DNA of 64,000 bases from Mycolicibacterium vulneris. Lineage in GTDB: Bacteria; Actinomycetota; Actinomycetes; Mycobacteriales; Mycobacteriaceae. Shown here piece by piece: positions 49,390 to 56,632 of this stretch. The DNA is taken from assembly GCF_002104765.1 (NCBI RefSeq), contig NZ_NCXM01000002.1, positions 1 to 64,000 on the forward strand. Reading direction: 5' to 3'. Positions within the stretch are counted from its first letter, which is position 1; each line of letters starts with the position of its first letter. A model generated the notes under the pieces. It worked only from the letters and a program-made list of their open reading frames with translations, was not told the DNA's origin and did not search any database. The position numbers were made by a program, and so were the translations under genes.

Positions 49390-50184
49390 CTACCTGCCGA
49401 TGCCCGCGCCGGTCGGCTGCAACGGCGTCTGCTGGGTCGGCAGTTGCTGGACGGGCGCTTGCTGGAACGGCGACTGCTGCAGCGGGGCCTGCTGGGTCGG
49501 AACCTGCTGCAACGGCGCCTGCTGAGCGGGCAGCTGCTGCGGCGTCTGCTGGTACGGCGACTGCTGCAGCGGGGCCTGCTGGGTGGGCAGTTGCTGCGGT
49601 GTCTGCTGGGTGGGCAGCTGTTGCGGCGTCTGCTGCAGCGGGGCCTGCTGGGTGGGCAGCTGCTGCGGCGCCTGCTGCGCCGGCGCGGAGGCCCCGAGAA
49701 TCCGGACCATGTAGGGCGTCATGCCGTTGGTGCGCACCGGCGAGACCTGCACCACGTCGCCGACCTCGAGCATCTGGTTGTTGCCCAGGTACATCGCGAC
49801 GCTCTGCGTGCCCTCGGGGCCGTAGAAGATCAGGTCACCCTTGCGGGCCTGCTGGGGGACGATCTTCTGGCCGACGCGGTAGATCGCGCCCGACGACCGC
49901 GGCAGCTTGATGCCGGCGCCGGCGTACGCGTACTGCATCAGCCCGGAGGCGTCGAAACCGACGGTGTTGATGCCGGTGCCGGTGCCGCGGGTGGGGCCGT
50001 TGATGCCGCCACCGGCCCAGGAGAACGGCACACCGCGCTGCGACAGACCGCGGGCTATCACCACGTCGGTGGCCTGCTGATAGTCCATCGACCTGGCGCC
50101 CGGGTCGGCGGTCGCGATGGTGGGAACCACCATCGGCGCCCCGAGCAGGGCCAAACCGATCGCGAAGGCGTAGATGCGTTTCAT
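49390..50184 (-). CDS. ripD: RipD-like NlpC/P60 pseudoenzyme, secreted, with Gln/Pro-rich repeats
   Basis: A secreted 264-residue protein: Sec signal peptide (residues 1-26, [20 protein letters not shown]... cut after ATA), an NlpC/P60 domain (about 35-165) and a Gln/Pro-rich tail. The catalytic Cys of NlpC/P60 enzymes is replaced by Ala79 ([12 protein letters not shown], normally DCSG) and the catalytic His by Ser128 (TQSVAMYLG, normally HVGIYLG). Both losses are known for RipD, which binds peptidoglycan without cutting it. The tail (170-258) repeats short QQAPLQQ/QQLPTQQ units and probably sits in the cell wall. Corresponds to Rv1566c. Confidence 0.92.
   Translation of the reverse strand: MKRIYAFAIGLALLGAPMVVPTIATADPGARSMDYQQATDVVIARGLSQRGVPFSWAGGGINGPTRGTGTGINTVGFDASGLMQYAYAGAGIKLPRSSGAIYRVGQKIVPQQARKGDLIFYGPEGTQSVAMYLGNNQMLEVGDVVQVSPVRTNGMTPYMVRILGASAPAQQAPQQLPTQQAPLQQTPQQLPTQQTPQQLPTQQAPLQQSPYQQTPQQLPAQQAPLQQVPTQQAPLQQSPFQQAPVQQLPTQQTPLQPTGAGIGR
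49411..49677 (-). repeat. Degenerate tandem repeats encoding the RipD Gln/Pro tail
   Basis: Codes for about 89 residues built from QQ-x-P-x-QQ units such as QQLPTQQ, QQAPLQQ and QQTPQQL. The DNA repeats (CTGCTGCAGCGGGGCCTGCT-like) are similar enough for slippage, so the length probably varies between strains. Confidence 0.75.
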
Positions 50185-50514
50185 TGTTCGTGGCCTCTCA
50201 GGCGCTCAATGGGCCTCGACGCGGTGACCTCGCGCGTCCGCCCCCGGTTCATGGACCAAGCGAGGGCCCCCACGCTGGGGCCGGACGCCGTCCATGGCAC
50301 TTGCGAAGTGAATAGGCGGTCAGGCCGCTGTATTCACATCAGTCACACAAGCCACTTTGACAACAGATTTTGGTAGCCGCCAGGCCCACGCGGGATTTTT
50401 TGTCGTACCGTGACCGGACGGTGACTGCCGCGCCGAATCTCGTATGCGCAGTTGTGATTTCGGTCTCAGTCGGCTACGAAATCGCACGTCCGCCGGGCGC
50501 CGGCGGCGGGGCGA
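50185..50514. other. 330-bp region upstream of ripD
   Basis: Contains the ripD promoter region and a GGCCCC/GGGGCC hairpin near 50258-50275. Tandem TCACA-containing 9-mers lie at 50333-50350. An AT-rich patch around 50360-50402 is followed by about 100 bases without recognisable elements up to the end of the next minus-strand gene. No coding sequence is seen. Confidence 0.45.
50333..50350. promoter_or_regulatory. Candidate MtrA-type tandem 9-mers upstream of ripD
   Basis: TTCACATCA and GTCACACAA lie head to tail. They resemble the loosely conserved GTCACAgcg 9-mer repeats described for the response regulator MtrA, which controls several cell-wall hydrolase genes. Inference only. Confidence 0.3.
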
Positions 50515-50991
50515 TCAGAGCCAGTAGCGTTCGCTGAACATGGTCAGCAGCGACCCGGCCACCGAGCTGACCATGACCAGCGCCAGCGCCAGAACCGGCC
50601 AGAAGGACATGTACCAGCCCTTCAGGACCGATATGACCGGTCCGATGATGGCCGCGGCTATGGCCGCACCGATACCGCCCCACACCACCGGGTGGATGTA
50701 CAGGTCCAGCCCGTAGGGCACCGGCCCGCAGGTTTCGTCCTCGCAGACGTTCGCCAGGAAGCCGAAAAGCCGCGTCGGCCAGGTCGTCGCCGTGGCCAGC
50801 ACCGCGAGCAGGATCAACAGCACGACGGTGCAGACGACGTCCCATGGCGCCAGCCGCACCCGAATCACCCGGGGGGCCTCGTCGTCGTAGTCCACCAGCG
50901 GGTAGTGCGTATCCCTCGACCAGCCGGGCCCCTGCGCCGGCTCCGCCTCGGGTCCCGGCGCTGCGCTGTCGGACTGCTGCGGCGTGGCCAT
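50515..50991 (-). CDS. Membrane protein, 158 aa (Rv1567c-like)
   Basis: Starts at ATG 50991. About 45 acidic/Pro-rich cytoplasmic residues precede three hydrophobic segments: VVCTVVLLILLAVLATAT, VVWGGIGAAIAAAIIGPVIS and FWPVLALALVMVSSVAGSLL. Between the first two, an extracytoplasmic loop carries a Cys pair (CEDETCGP) that could form a disulfide. Function unknown. It is divergent from bioA with a gap of about 60 bp, the same arrangement as Rv1567c/bioA in M. tuberculosis. Confidence 0.85.
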   Translation of the reverse strand: MATPQQSDSAAPGPEAEPAQGPGWSRDTHYPLVDYDDEAPRVIRVRLAPWDVVCTVVLLILLAVLATATTWPTRLFGFLANVCEDETCGPVPYGLDLYIHPVVWGGIGAAIAAAIIGPVISVLKGWYMSFWPVLALALVMVSSVAGSLLTMFSERYWL

Positions 50992-51039
50992 GATGTCCCA
51001 TGCTTCCCGACGTCGGAGTTTTGCGCGAATCGGCTGCTT

Positions 51040-51045
51040 TACCCT
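51040..51045 (+). promoter_or_regulatory. -10 box of bioA, near-leaderless
   Basis: TACCCT ends 8 nt before ATG 51054. The same TTACCCT word occurs upstream of bioB (58806-58812). Confidence 0.4.
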
Positions 51046-51053
51046 CGATCACT

Positions 51054-52364
51054 ATGCCCGCGGCCAAGGCCGGGCTGACGCCCGAGCAGATCAGCGCGAT
51101 CGACGCCGCGCACCTGTGGCATCCCTACAGCACCATCGGCGCCGAGTCCGTCGCCCCCGCGGTGGCCGTCGGCGCCCGCGGCGCGTGGCTCACCCTGATC
51201 CGCGACGGCACGCCGGTCGAGGCGCTCGACGCGATGAGCTCTTGGTGGACCGCGATCCACGGCCACGGCCACCCGGTGCTGGATGCGGCGCTGACGGCCC
51301 AGCTCGGCGCGATGAACCACGTCATGTTCGGCGGCCTGACCCACGAACCCGCAGCGCGACTGGCCCAGCTGCTGGTGGACATCACCCCGGCCGGGCTGGA
51401 CACGGTCTTCTTCAGCGACTCCGGGTCGGTGTCTGTGGAGGTGGCGGTGAAGATGGCGCTGCAGTACTGGCGCAGCCGCAACCGGCCCGGCAAGCACCGG
51501 CTGATGACCTGGCGCGGCGGCTACCACGGCGACACCTTCACGCCGATGAGCATCTGCGACCCCGACGGCGGCATGCACTCGCTGTGGACCGACATCCTGG
51601 CCCGGCAGGTGTTCGCCCCGCAGGTGCCCCGCGACTACGACCCCGCCTACAGCGCGGCGTTCGAGGAACAGCTGGCCCGGGGCGCGGCCGAGCTGGCCGC
51701 GGTCGTCGTCGAGCCGGTCGTGCAGGGCGCCGGCGGCATGCGCTTTCACGACCCGCAATACCTGCGCGACCTGCGTGACATCTGCCGGCGACACGACGTG
51801 CTGCTGATCTTCGACGAGATCGCCACCGGGTTCGGGCGCACCGGCGAGCTCTTCGCCGCCGACCACGCCGGCGTGAGCCCGGACATCATGTGCGTCGGGA
51901 AGGCGCTGACCGGGGGATATCTGACCCTGGCCGCGACCCTGTGCACGACCGACATCGCCCACACCATCAGCGCGGGTGAGGCCGGAGCGCTGATGCACGG
52001 CCCCACGTTCATGGCCAACGCGCTGGCCTGCGCGGTGTCGGTGGCCAGCGTCGAAGTGCTACTCGGGCAGGACTGGCGGGCGCGGGTCGGCGAGATCGGC
52101 GCCGGCCTGGCGACCGGACTCGAGCCGGCCCGGGCGCTGTCCGGGGTCAGCGACGTGCGGGTGTGCGGCGCCATCGGCGTCATCGAGTGCGAGCACCCCG
52201 TCGACCTGGCCGTCGCCACCCCGGCGGCGCTGGACAACGGCGTCTGGCTGCGCCCGTTCCGCAACCTGGTCTACGCGATGCCGCCCTACATCTGCACGCC
52301 CGCCGAGATCGACCAGATCACCTCGGCGATGGTGCAGGTCGCCCGCCACGTCGCCCAGCGGTGA
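51054..52364 (+). CDS. bioA: Adenosylmethionine-8-amino-7-oxononanoate aminotransferase
   Basis: PLP enzyme making 7,8-diaminopelargonate in biotin synthesis, with SAM as amino donor. ATG 51054 gives 436 residues; the frame extends 18 codons upstream, but the promoter-like TACCCT lies there. Seen: [10 protein letters not shown] substrate segment, GGYHGDTF, the PLP-binding [11 protein letters not shown] and the Schiff-base lysine in VGKALTGGY (Lys283). First of bioA-bioF-bioD. The stop codon is contained in a 44-bp repeat that separates it from bioF. Confidence 0.97.
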   Translation: MPAAKAGLTPEQISAIDAAHLWHPYSTIGAESVAPAVAVGARGAWLTLIRDGTPVEALDAMSSWWTAIHGHGHPVLDAALTAQLGAMNHVMFGGLTHEPAARLAQLLVDITPAGLDTVFFSDSGSVSVEVAVKMALQYWRSRNRPGKHRLMTWRGGYHGDTFTPMSICDPDGGMHSLWTDILARQVFAPQVPRDYDPAYSAAFEEQLARGAAELAAVVVEPVVQGAGGMRFHDPQYLRDLRDICRRHDVLLIFDEIATGFGRTGELFAADHAGVSPDIMCVGKALTGGYLTLAATLCTTDIAHTISAGEAGALMHGPTFMANALACAVSVASVEVLLGQDWRARVGEIGAGLATGLEPARALSGVSDVRVCGAIGVIECEHPVDLAVATPAALDNGVWLRPFRNLVYAMPPYICTPAEIDQITSAMVQVARHVAQR

Positions 52365-52405
52365 CGACCCGCTGCGCCCGGCTTCGCCGCGCTGGCGGTC
52401 GCCAC
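52362..52405. repeat. 44-bp direct repeat, copy 1 (contains the bioA stop codon)
   Basis: Identical to 52418-52461 over 44 bp. On the minus strand the unit reads GTGGCGACCGCCAGCGCGGC and on, the same family as the copies at 8576 and 54821. Confidence 0.85.
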
Positions 52406-52417
52406 GTCGGCCATCGT

Positions 52418-52461
52418 TGACGACCCGCTGCGCCCGGCTTCGCCGCGCTGGCGGTCGCCAC
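52418..52461. repeat. 44-bp direct repeat, copy 2 (immediately before the bioF promoter)
   Basis: Perfect copy of 52362-52405, period 56 bp. It ends at the base before TAGGCT (52462-52467), a likely -10 box 8 nt upstream of the bioF ATG. Confidence 0.85.
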
Positions 52462-52475
52462 TAGGCTGAACGCCG

Positions 52476-53621
52476 ATGAAGGCACCGATCGAGGTTTCCC
52501 CGCTGGCCTGGCTGGAAGCGGTGGAACGGCAGCGCCGCGAGGCCGGACTGCGCCGCTCACTGCGCCCGCGCCCCGCCGTGGCCACCGAGCTGGACCTGGC
52601 CTCCAACGACTACCTCGGGCTATCCCAACACCCCGACGTGATCGACGGCGGGGTCACCGCGCTGCGCATGTGGGGCGCGGGGGCGACCGGGTCCCGCCTG
52701 GTCACCGGCGACACCGAGCTACACCAGCAGTTCGAGTCCGAGCTGGCCGACTACGTCGGCGCCGCCTCCGGGCTGCTGTTCTCGTCCGGCTACGCGGCCA
52801 ACCTGGGCGCGGTCGTCGGCCTGTCGGGCCGGGGTTCGCTGCTGGTGTCCGACGAGTACTCGCACGCGTCGCTGGTGGACGCCTGCCGGCTGTCGCGGGC
52901 GCGGGTGGCGGTGACGCCGCATCGCGACGTCGGTGCCGTGGAGGCGGCGCTGCAGGCCCGCGACGAGGAGCGCGCGGTCGTCATCACCGAGTCGGTGTTT
53001 TCCACCGACGGCGCGCTGGCGCCGCTGCGGGAACTCCACGAGGTGTGCCGCCGGCATCGCGCCCTGCTCATCGTCGACGAGGCGCACGGCCTGGGCGTGC
53101 GCGGCGGCGGCCGCGGGCTGCTGGACGAGGCCGGGCTGGCCGGTGCGCCCGACGTGGTCATGACCACCACGTTGTCCAAGGCGCTGGGCAGCCAGGGCGG
53201 CGCGGTGCTCGGGCCGGCGTCGGTGCGTGCCCATCTGATCGACGCGGCGCGCACGTTCATCTTCGACACCGGCCTGGCCCCGGCGGCCGTGGGCGCCGCG
53301 CGGGCCGCGCTGACGGTGCTGCGGTCCGAGCCGTGGCGGGCGGACGCGGTTCTGCGCCACGCCGCCTTCCTGGCCGAGGTCTGCGGCGTGCCCGAGACGC
53401 CGCAGTCGGCGGTGGTGTCGGTGATCCTGGGCGACCCGGAGCTGGCGGTGGCAGCCGCGACGGCCTGCCTGGACGCCGGCGTGCGGGTGGGATGCTTCCG
53501 GCCCCCGACCGTGCCCGCCGGGACGTCGCGGCTGCGGCTGACCGCGCGCGCGTCGCTGGACGACGCCGAGCTGGAGGTCGCGCGCCGGGTGCTCACCGAT
53601 GTGCTCGCCAAGCTGGGTTGA
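52476..53621 (+). CDS. bioF1: 8-amino-7-oxononanoate synthase
   Basis: PLP-dependent condensation of pimeloyl-thioester with L-alanine, the first step of the biotin ring pathway. The 381-residue product has SNDYLGLSQH near the N-terminus, GSRLVTGDTELHQQFE, FSSGYAANLG, VDEAHGLGVRGGG and the PLP lysine in TTLSKALGSQGG (Lys235). ATG 52476 follows a TAGGCT box, so bioF may have its own near-leaderless promoter besides read-through from bioA. Nine bp separate it from bioD. Confidence 0.97.
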   Translation: MKAPIEVSPLAWLEAVERQRREAGLRRSLRPRPAVATELDLASNDYLGLSQHPDVIDGGVTALRMWGAGATGSRLVTGDTELHQQFESELADYVGAASGLLFSSGYAANLGAVVGLSGRGSLLVSDEYSHASLVDACRLSRARVAVTPHRDVGAVEAALQARDEERAVVITESVFSTDGALAPLRELHEVCRRHRALLIVDEAHGLGVRGGGRGLLDEAGLAGAPDVVMTTTLSKALGSQGGAVLGPASVRAHLIDAARTFIFDTGLAPAAVGAARAALTVLRSEPWRADAVLRHAAFLAEVCGVPETPQSAVVSVILGDPELAVAAATACLDAGVRVGCFRPPTVPAGTSRLRLTARASLDDAELEVARRVLTDVLAKLG

Positions 53622-53630
53622 GGCGCGCCG

Positions 53631-54311
53631 GTGACGGTTCTGGTCGTCACGGGCACCGACACCGGGGTCGGCAAGACGGTCGCCACGGCCGCGCTGGCCT
53701 GCCACGCCCGTCAGGCCGGCCTCGACGTGGCGGTCTGCAAACCGGTCCAGACCGGCATCGACGCCGGAGACGACGACCTCGCCGAGGTGGCGCGGCTGTC
53801 GGGGGTGACCGAGCTGGCCGGGTTCGGCCGTTATCCGCTGCCGTTGGCGCCGGTGGCCGCCGCCGAGGCGGCCGGGATGCCGTTGCCCACCCGCGAGCAG
53901 CTACTGGCGCTCATCGGGGAGCTGGACCGCCCGGGTCGGCTGACGCTGGTCGAGGGCGCCGGGGGACTGCTGGTCGAACTCGGCGAAAACGGTGTCACCG
54001 CCCGCGATCTCGCCGTCGCGCTGGGCGCGGCGGTGCTGGTGGTGGTCGGCCCGTCGCTGGGCACCCTCAACCACACCGCGCTGACCCTGGAATCCATTGC
54101 CGCACAGAATCTTTCATGCGCGGGTCTAGTCATCGGCAGCTGGCCCCGGCAGCCCGGGGTGGTGGAGGCGACGAACCGGCCCGCCCTGGCCCGGCTGGCC
54201 CCGATCCGCGCCGTGCTCCCGGAAGCTGCGGCGTCGCTGGATGCCGCCGAGTTCGCGGCCCTGTGTGCCCAGGCGTTCGACCGCGACTGGGTCACCTCGC
54301 TGGTGGGCTGA
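53631..54311 (+). CDS. bioD: Dethiobiotin synthetase
   Basis: ATP-dependent closure of the ureido ring of dethiobiotin. GTG 53631 gives 226 residues. The Walker A loop [10 protein letters not shown] lies at residues 7-16; [10 protein letters not shown] carries the substrate-binding lysine, and [12 protein letters not shown] the Walker B-like segment. The start lies 9 bp after bioF, and the stop overlaps the next gene by one base (TGATG), so translation is coupled through the cluster. Confidence 0.96.
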   Translation: MTVLVVTGTDTGVGKTVATAALACHARQAGLDVAVCKPVQTGIDAGDDDLAEVARLSGVTELAGFGRYPLPLAPVAAAEAAGMPLPTREQLLALIGELDRPGRLTLVEGAGGLLVELGENGVTARDLAVALGAAVLVVVGPSLGTLNHTALTLESIAAQNLSCAGLVIGSWPRQPGVVEATNRPALARLAPIRAVLPEAAASLDAAEFAALCAQAFDRDWVTSLVG

Positions 54312-54820
54312 TGGTCCACTCCATCGAGCTGGTCTTCGACCGCGACACCGAGTCGACGATCCGGAACATCTGGGAAGCGTTGGCCGCGGTCGGAATTCCC
54401 AGTCAGGCACCGGCCAGCCGGCCGCACGTGACGCTGGCCGTGGCCGAAGGCATCGCCCCCGACGTCGACGAGCTGCTGAGCCCGCTGAGCGAGCGGCTGC
54501 CGCTGCGCTGCATCATCGGCGCGCCAGTGTTATTCGGCCGCGCCAGCCCGGTTTTCGCGCGGCTGGTGGTGCCGACGGGCGAGCTGTTGGCCCTGCACGC
54601 CCAGGTGCACGGGGTGTGCGGGCCGTATATGTCGCCCGGTCCGATGCCCAACAGCCTGCCCGGTCAGTGGACCGCGCACGTCACGATGGCCCGGCGCGTC
54701 GGCGGCGCGCAACTCGGGCGGGCGCTGCGCATCGCGGGCCGGCCCGCCCAGATCGACGGCAGCTTCGCGGGTTTGCGCCGCTGGGACGGCAACAAGAAGC
54801 TCGAGCATCCGATTTCCTAG
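54311..54820 (+). CDS. 2H phosphoesterase / 2'-5' RNA ligase-like protein (Rv1571-like)
   Basis: A 169-residue protein with the two HxT motifs of the 2H phosphoesterase superfamily: RPHVTLAV (His39, Thr41) and TAHVTMAR (His123, Thr125). Members hydrolyse 2',3'-cyclic phosphodiester bonds in RNA or nucleotides; substrate unknown. ATG 54311 overlaps the bioD stop, so it is the last gene of the biotin operon, but no biotin role is evident. Ends directly against a dispersed repeat. Confidence 0.82.
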   Translation: MVHSIELVFDRDTESTIRNIWEALAAVGIPSQAPASRPHVTLAVAEGIAPDVDELLSPLSERLPLRCIIGAPVLFGRASPVFARLVVPTGELLALHAQVHGVCGPYMSPGPMPNSLPGQWTAHVTMARRVGGAQLGRALRIAGRPAQIDGSFAGLRRWDGNKKLEHPIS

Positions 54821-54857
54821 TGGCGATCGCAAGCGCGGCGTAGCCGGGCGCGGCGCC
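54821..54857. repeat. Copy of the dispersed GC-rich repeat directly after a stop codon
   Basis: Begins TGGCGATCGCAAGCGCGGCG immediately after the TAG at 54818-54820. A complementary GGCGCC-rich tail (54852-54866) allows a hairpin. Related to 8576-8617 and to the bioA-bioF repeats. Confidence 0.65.
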
Positions 54858-54904
54858 ACGGCGCCGCTTCTCGCGATGGCGTCAGGAAGCGCACGCCCCG
54901 ACGC

Positions 54905-56269
54905 CTACCCCCCGAAGAGCAAATACAAACCGGTGAAGGTGTAGCCGACCATCACCAGCATCATCGTCAGCTGGCCGGTGAGCTGATGCCCGGCGGGCAG
55001 CAGCCGCAGGGCTTTGTCGTGGGCCGCGATCACCGCGACGATGTGCCCGGTGACCACGCAGGTCACCTTGATCGCGGCCAGCACCGGCGGGTGCATGGAC
55101 AAGACGTAGGCCACGTGCAGATGCGCCAGGCCGAGCAGATTCCACCCGTGGCCGAACGGGTCAGCCAGCGCGAACACCGCCTGCTGTCCGCGCTCCACCA
55201 GATAGGACAGGTAGTGCGCGAAGATGTAGCCGACGACGATCGGGATCAGTGAATGCGCCATCTCGCCCGGCAATTCGCGGCGCCGCTCCGCGGTGACCCC
55301 GCCGGTGGCGCGTGCCGCAAGTGAAAATGTCACTGCCACAACGCAAATGAAGACGATCAGCCCGACGGTGCGAAGTATCGACGACGCCAGTGTCGGGGGA
55401 GCGCCGAATTCACGGGTGAGCTGATCGGAGAAGCCGCGCCACGTCGGCGACGACGAGAAACTGTCGAACGCCGTCGAGCCGAGCAGCACCGCCAGCAGCA
55501 CCACGACGCCCGGCCGCACCGGCAGCGACGGCAGATGGTCGAGCGGGTTTCCGACAACGATCTTTCCGGTCTCCGGGTTGCGCCGAAACGGCGAGAGCCG
55601 GGAGACGGCCATGCTGTACACGCCGAACGGGTCGGCGCGGGCCAGCCAGCGCTGGCCGCACAGCCAGGCGCCGACCAGCATCAGCACGGCGTAGGCGGCT
55701 ATCCACGTCCTGACCCACGGCAGTGAAGCGGAGTTCGGGCTGGCCAGCTCCATCCAGACGAAGGCGAATAGGCCGAACGCGGCGGGCCGATAGCCCCAGC
55801 CCTCGGGGTAGGACAGCCGGGGCCGGCCGAGGCGCTCCGGGACGACGCGACGCAGCAGCAGATACACCGTGCGCATCGGCGAGATCCCCCGCCACACCGG
55901 CCCGATGACCAGCGACAGCGCCATCAGCCCGACCCACAGCAGCACGTAGAACGCACCGAGCAGCGCGTTGGACTCCGATTCGGGACCCCACACCCCGGCG
56001 GCCACCACCCACGCCGCGAATACCAGCGCCACCGCGGCCACCGACCACCGGGCCACCCGGGAGTCGACGAACGTCGTCAACGCCGTCGGCAACGGCCGGC
56101 CCGGCTTGAGCGGATCGAACCGCGGCTGCCGCCACGCGAACGCCACCAGGGCGAACGTAAAGGTCAGCGCCCATGCCGCGCCGACCATTGCGTACGCGTA
56201 GGGCACCGGAAGGTCACCCGACCCCCCGAGACCGTGCGCGAGCACCACCGCCGCGGCGGCGGAGCTCAC
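54905..56269 (-). CDS. Polytopic membrane protein, 454 aa (fenitrothion-hydrolase-annotated family)
   Basis: GTG 56269 gives 454 residues with about eleven hydrophobic spans. It starts VVLAHGLGGSGDLPVPYAYA, a signature I recall from actinobacterial membrane proteins often annotated as fenitrothion hydrolase, an annotation with little functional support. Histidines cluster in the last third: AHSLIPIVVGYIFAHYLSYL, HGWNLLGLAHLHVAYVLSMHP and VVTGHIVAVIAAHDKALRL, compatible with metal or haem ligation in the membrane. Last gene of a minus-strand cluster; its start overlaps the lipoprotein stop (GTGA). Confidence 0.75.
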   Translation of the reverse strand: MSSAAAAVVLAHGLGGSGDLPVPYAYAMVGAAWALTFTFALVAFAWRQPRFDPLKPGRPLPTALTTFVDSRVARWSVAAVALVFAAWVVAAGVWGPESESNALLGAFYVLLWVGLMALSLVIGPVWRGISPMRTVYLLLRRVVPERLGRPRLSYPEGWGYRPAAFGLFAFVWMELASPNSASLPWVRTWIAAYAVLMLVGAWLCGQRWLARADPFGVYSMAVSRLSPFRRNPETGKIVVGNPLDHLPSLPVRPGVVVLLAVLLGSTAFDSFSSSPTWRGFSDQLTREFGAPPTLASSILRTVGLIVFICVVAVTFSLAARATGGVTAERRRELPGEMAHSLIPIVVGYIFAHYLSYLVERGQQAVFALADPFGHGWNLLGLAHLHVAYVLSMHPPVLAAIKVTCVVTGHIVAVIAAHDKALRLLPAGHQLTGQLTMMLVMVGYTFTGLYLLFGG

Positions 56270-56628
56270 GACTGCACTTGGATCGTTGCGATGGTGCGGT
56301 CCAGATGGTGCAGCTCCACCGCGACGTTGCCCGGAACGTCGACGGCGAATCCGAACGTCTGGTTGGGAGCGGCAGCGACCTGGAACTTGTGGTCCGGCGT
56401 CGAATGCACGTGCAGCTCGTCGGCGGCATCGCTGGTCACGTGCAGGGTGATCTGCTGATGCACCGTGGCCTGCAGCGTGGCGTTGGTCGGGGTGACCTGC
56501 CCGTTCGCGATGGTCACGTCGATCATCAGCGGTGCGGCCGGCGACTTACTGGTCGAACCGGCGCAGCCGACCAGGCCGCAGACCAGCGCCGCCGCCCACG
56601 CTGCGATGAGTGTGCGTCGAACCGTCAT
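56266..56628 (-). CDS. Cupredoxin-like lipoprotein, 120 aa
   Basis: ATG 56628 (MTVRRTLIAAWAAALVCGLV) gives a lipoprotein signal peptide with lipobox LVGC, so the mature protein is anchored outside the membrane at Cys23. The mature domain has a cupredoxin-like strand pattern: MIDVTIANGQVTPTNATLQA, HQQITLHVTSDAADELHVHS, FAVDVPGNVAVELHHLD and a final ATIQVQS strand. Candidate ligands are the histidines in ELHVHS and ELHHLD. It lacks the Cys...His...Met loop of blue copper proteins, so an EfeO/CopC-like or non-blue type is more likely. Sits between two large membrane proteins. Confidence 0.7.
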   Translation of the reverse strand: MTVRRTLIAAWAAALVCGLVGCAGSTSKSPAAPLMIDVTIANGQVTPTNATLQATVHQQITLHVTSDAADELHVHSTPDHKFQVAAAPNQTFGFAVDVPGNVAVELHHLDRTIATIQVQS

Positions 56629-56632
56629 GGGC

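Noticed and set aside
49411..49677. CRISPR-like or VNTR array
   Set aside because: The repeats are in-frame and encode the RipD Gln/Pro tail; units are degenerate with no spacers.
50185..50330. c-di-AMP (ydaO) riboswitch upstream of ripD
   Set aside because: Considered because such switches precede rpf and NlpC/P60 genes in actinobacteria, but the conserved core sequences are not present in the minus-strand leader.
48205..50376. 723-codon plus-strand open frame across the acyltransferase and ripD genes
   Set aside because: Repetitive Arg/Gln/Leu shadow translation; both minus-strand genes have clear domains and signal or membrane segments.
52670..54310. Long upstream extension of the 2H phosphoesterase gene through bioF and bioD
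   Set aside because: Out-of-frame shadow of two well-defined biotin genes; ATG 54311 is the natural coupled start.
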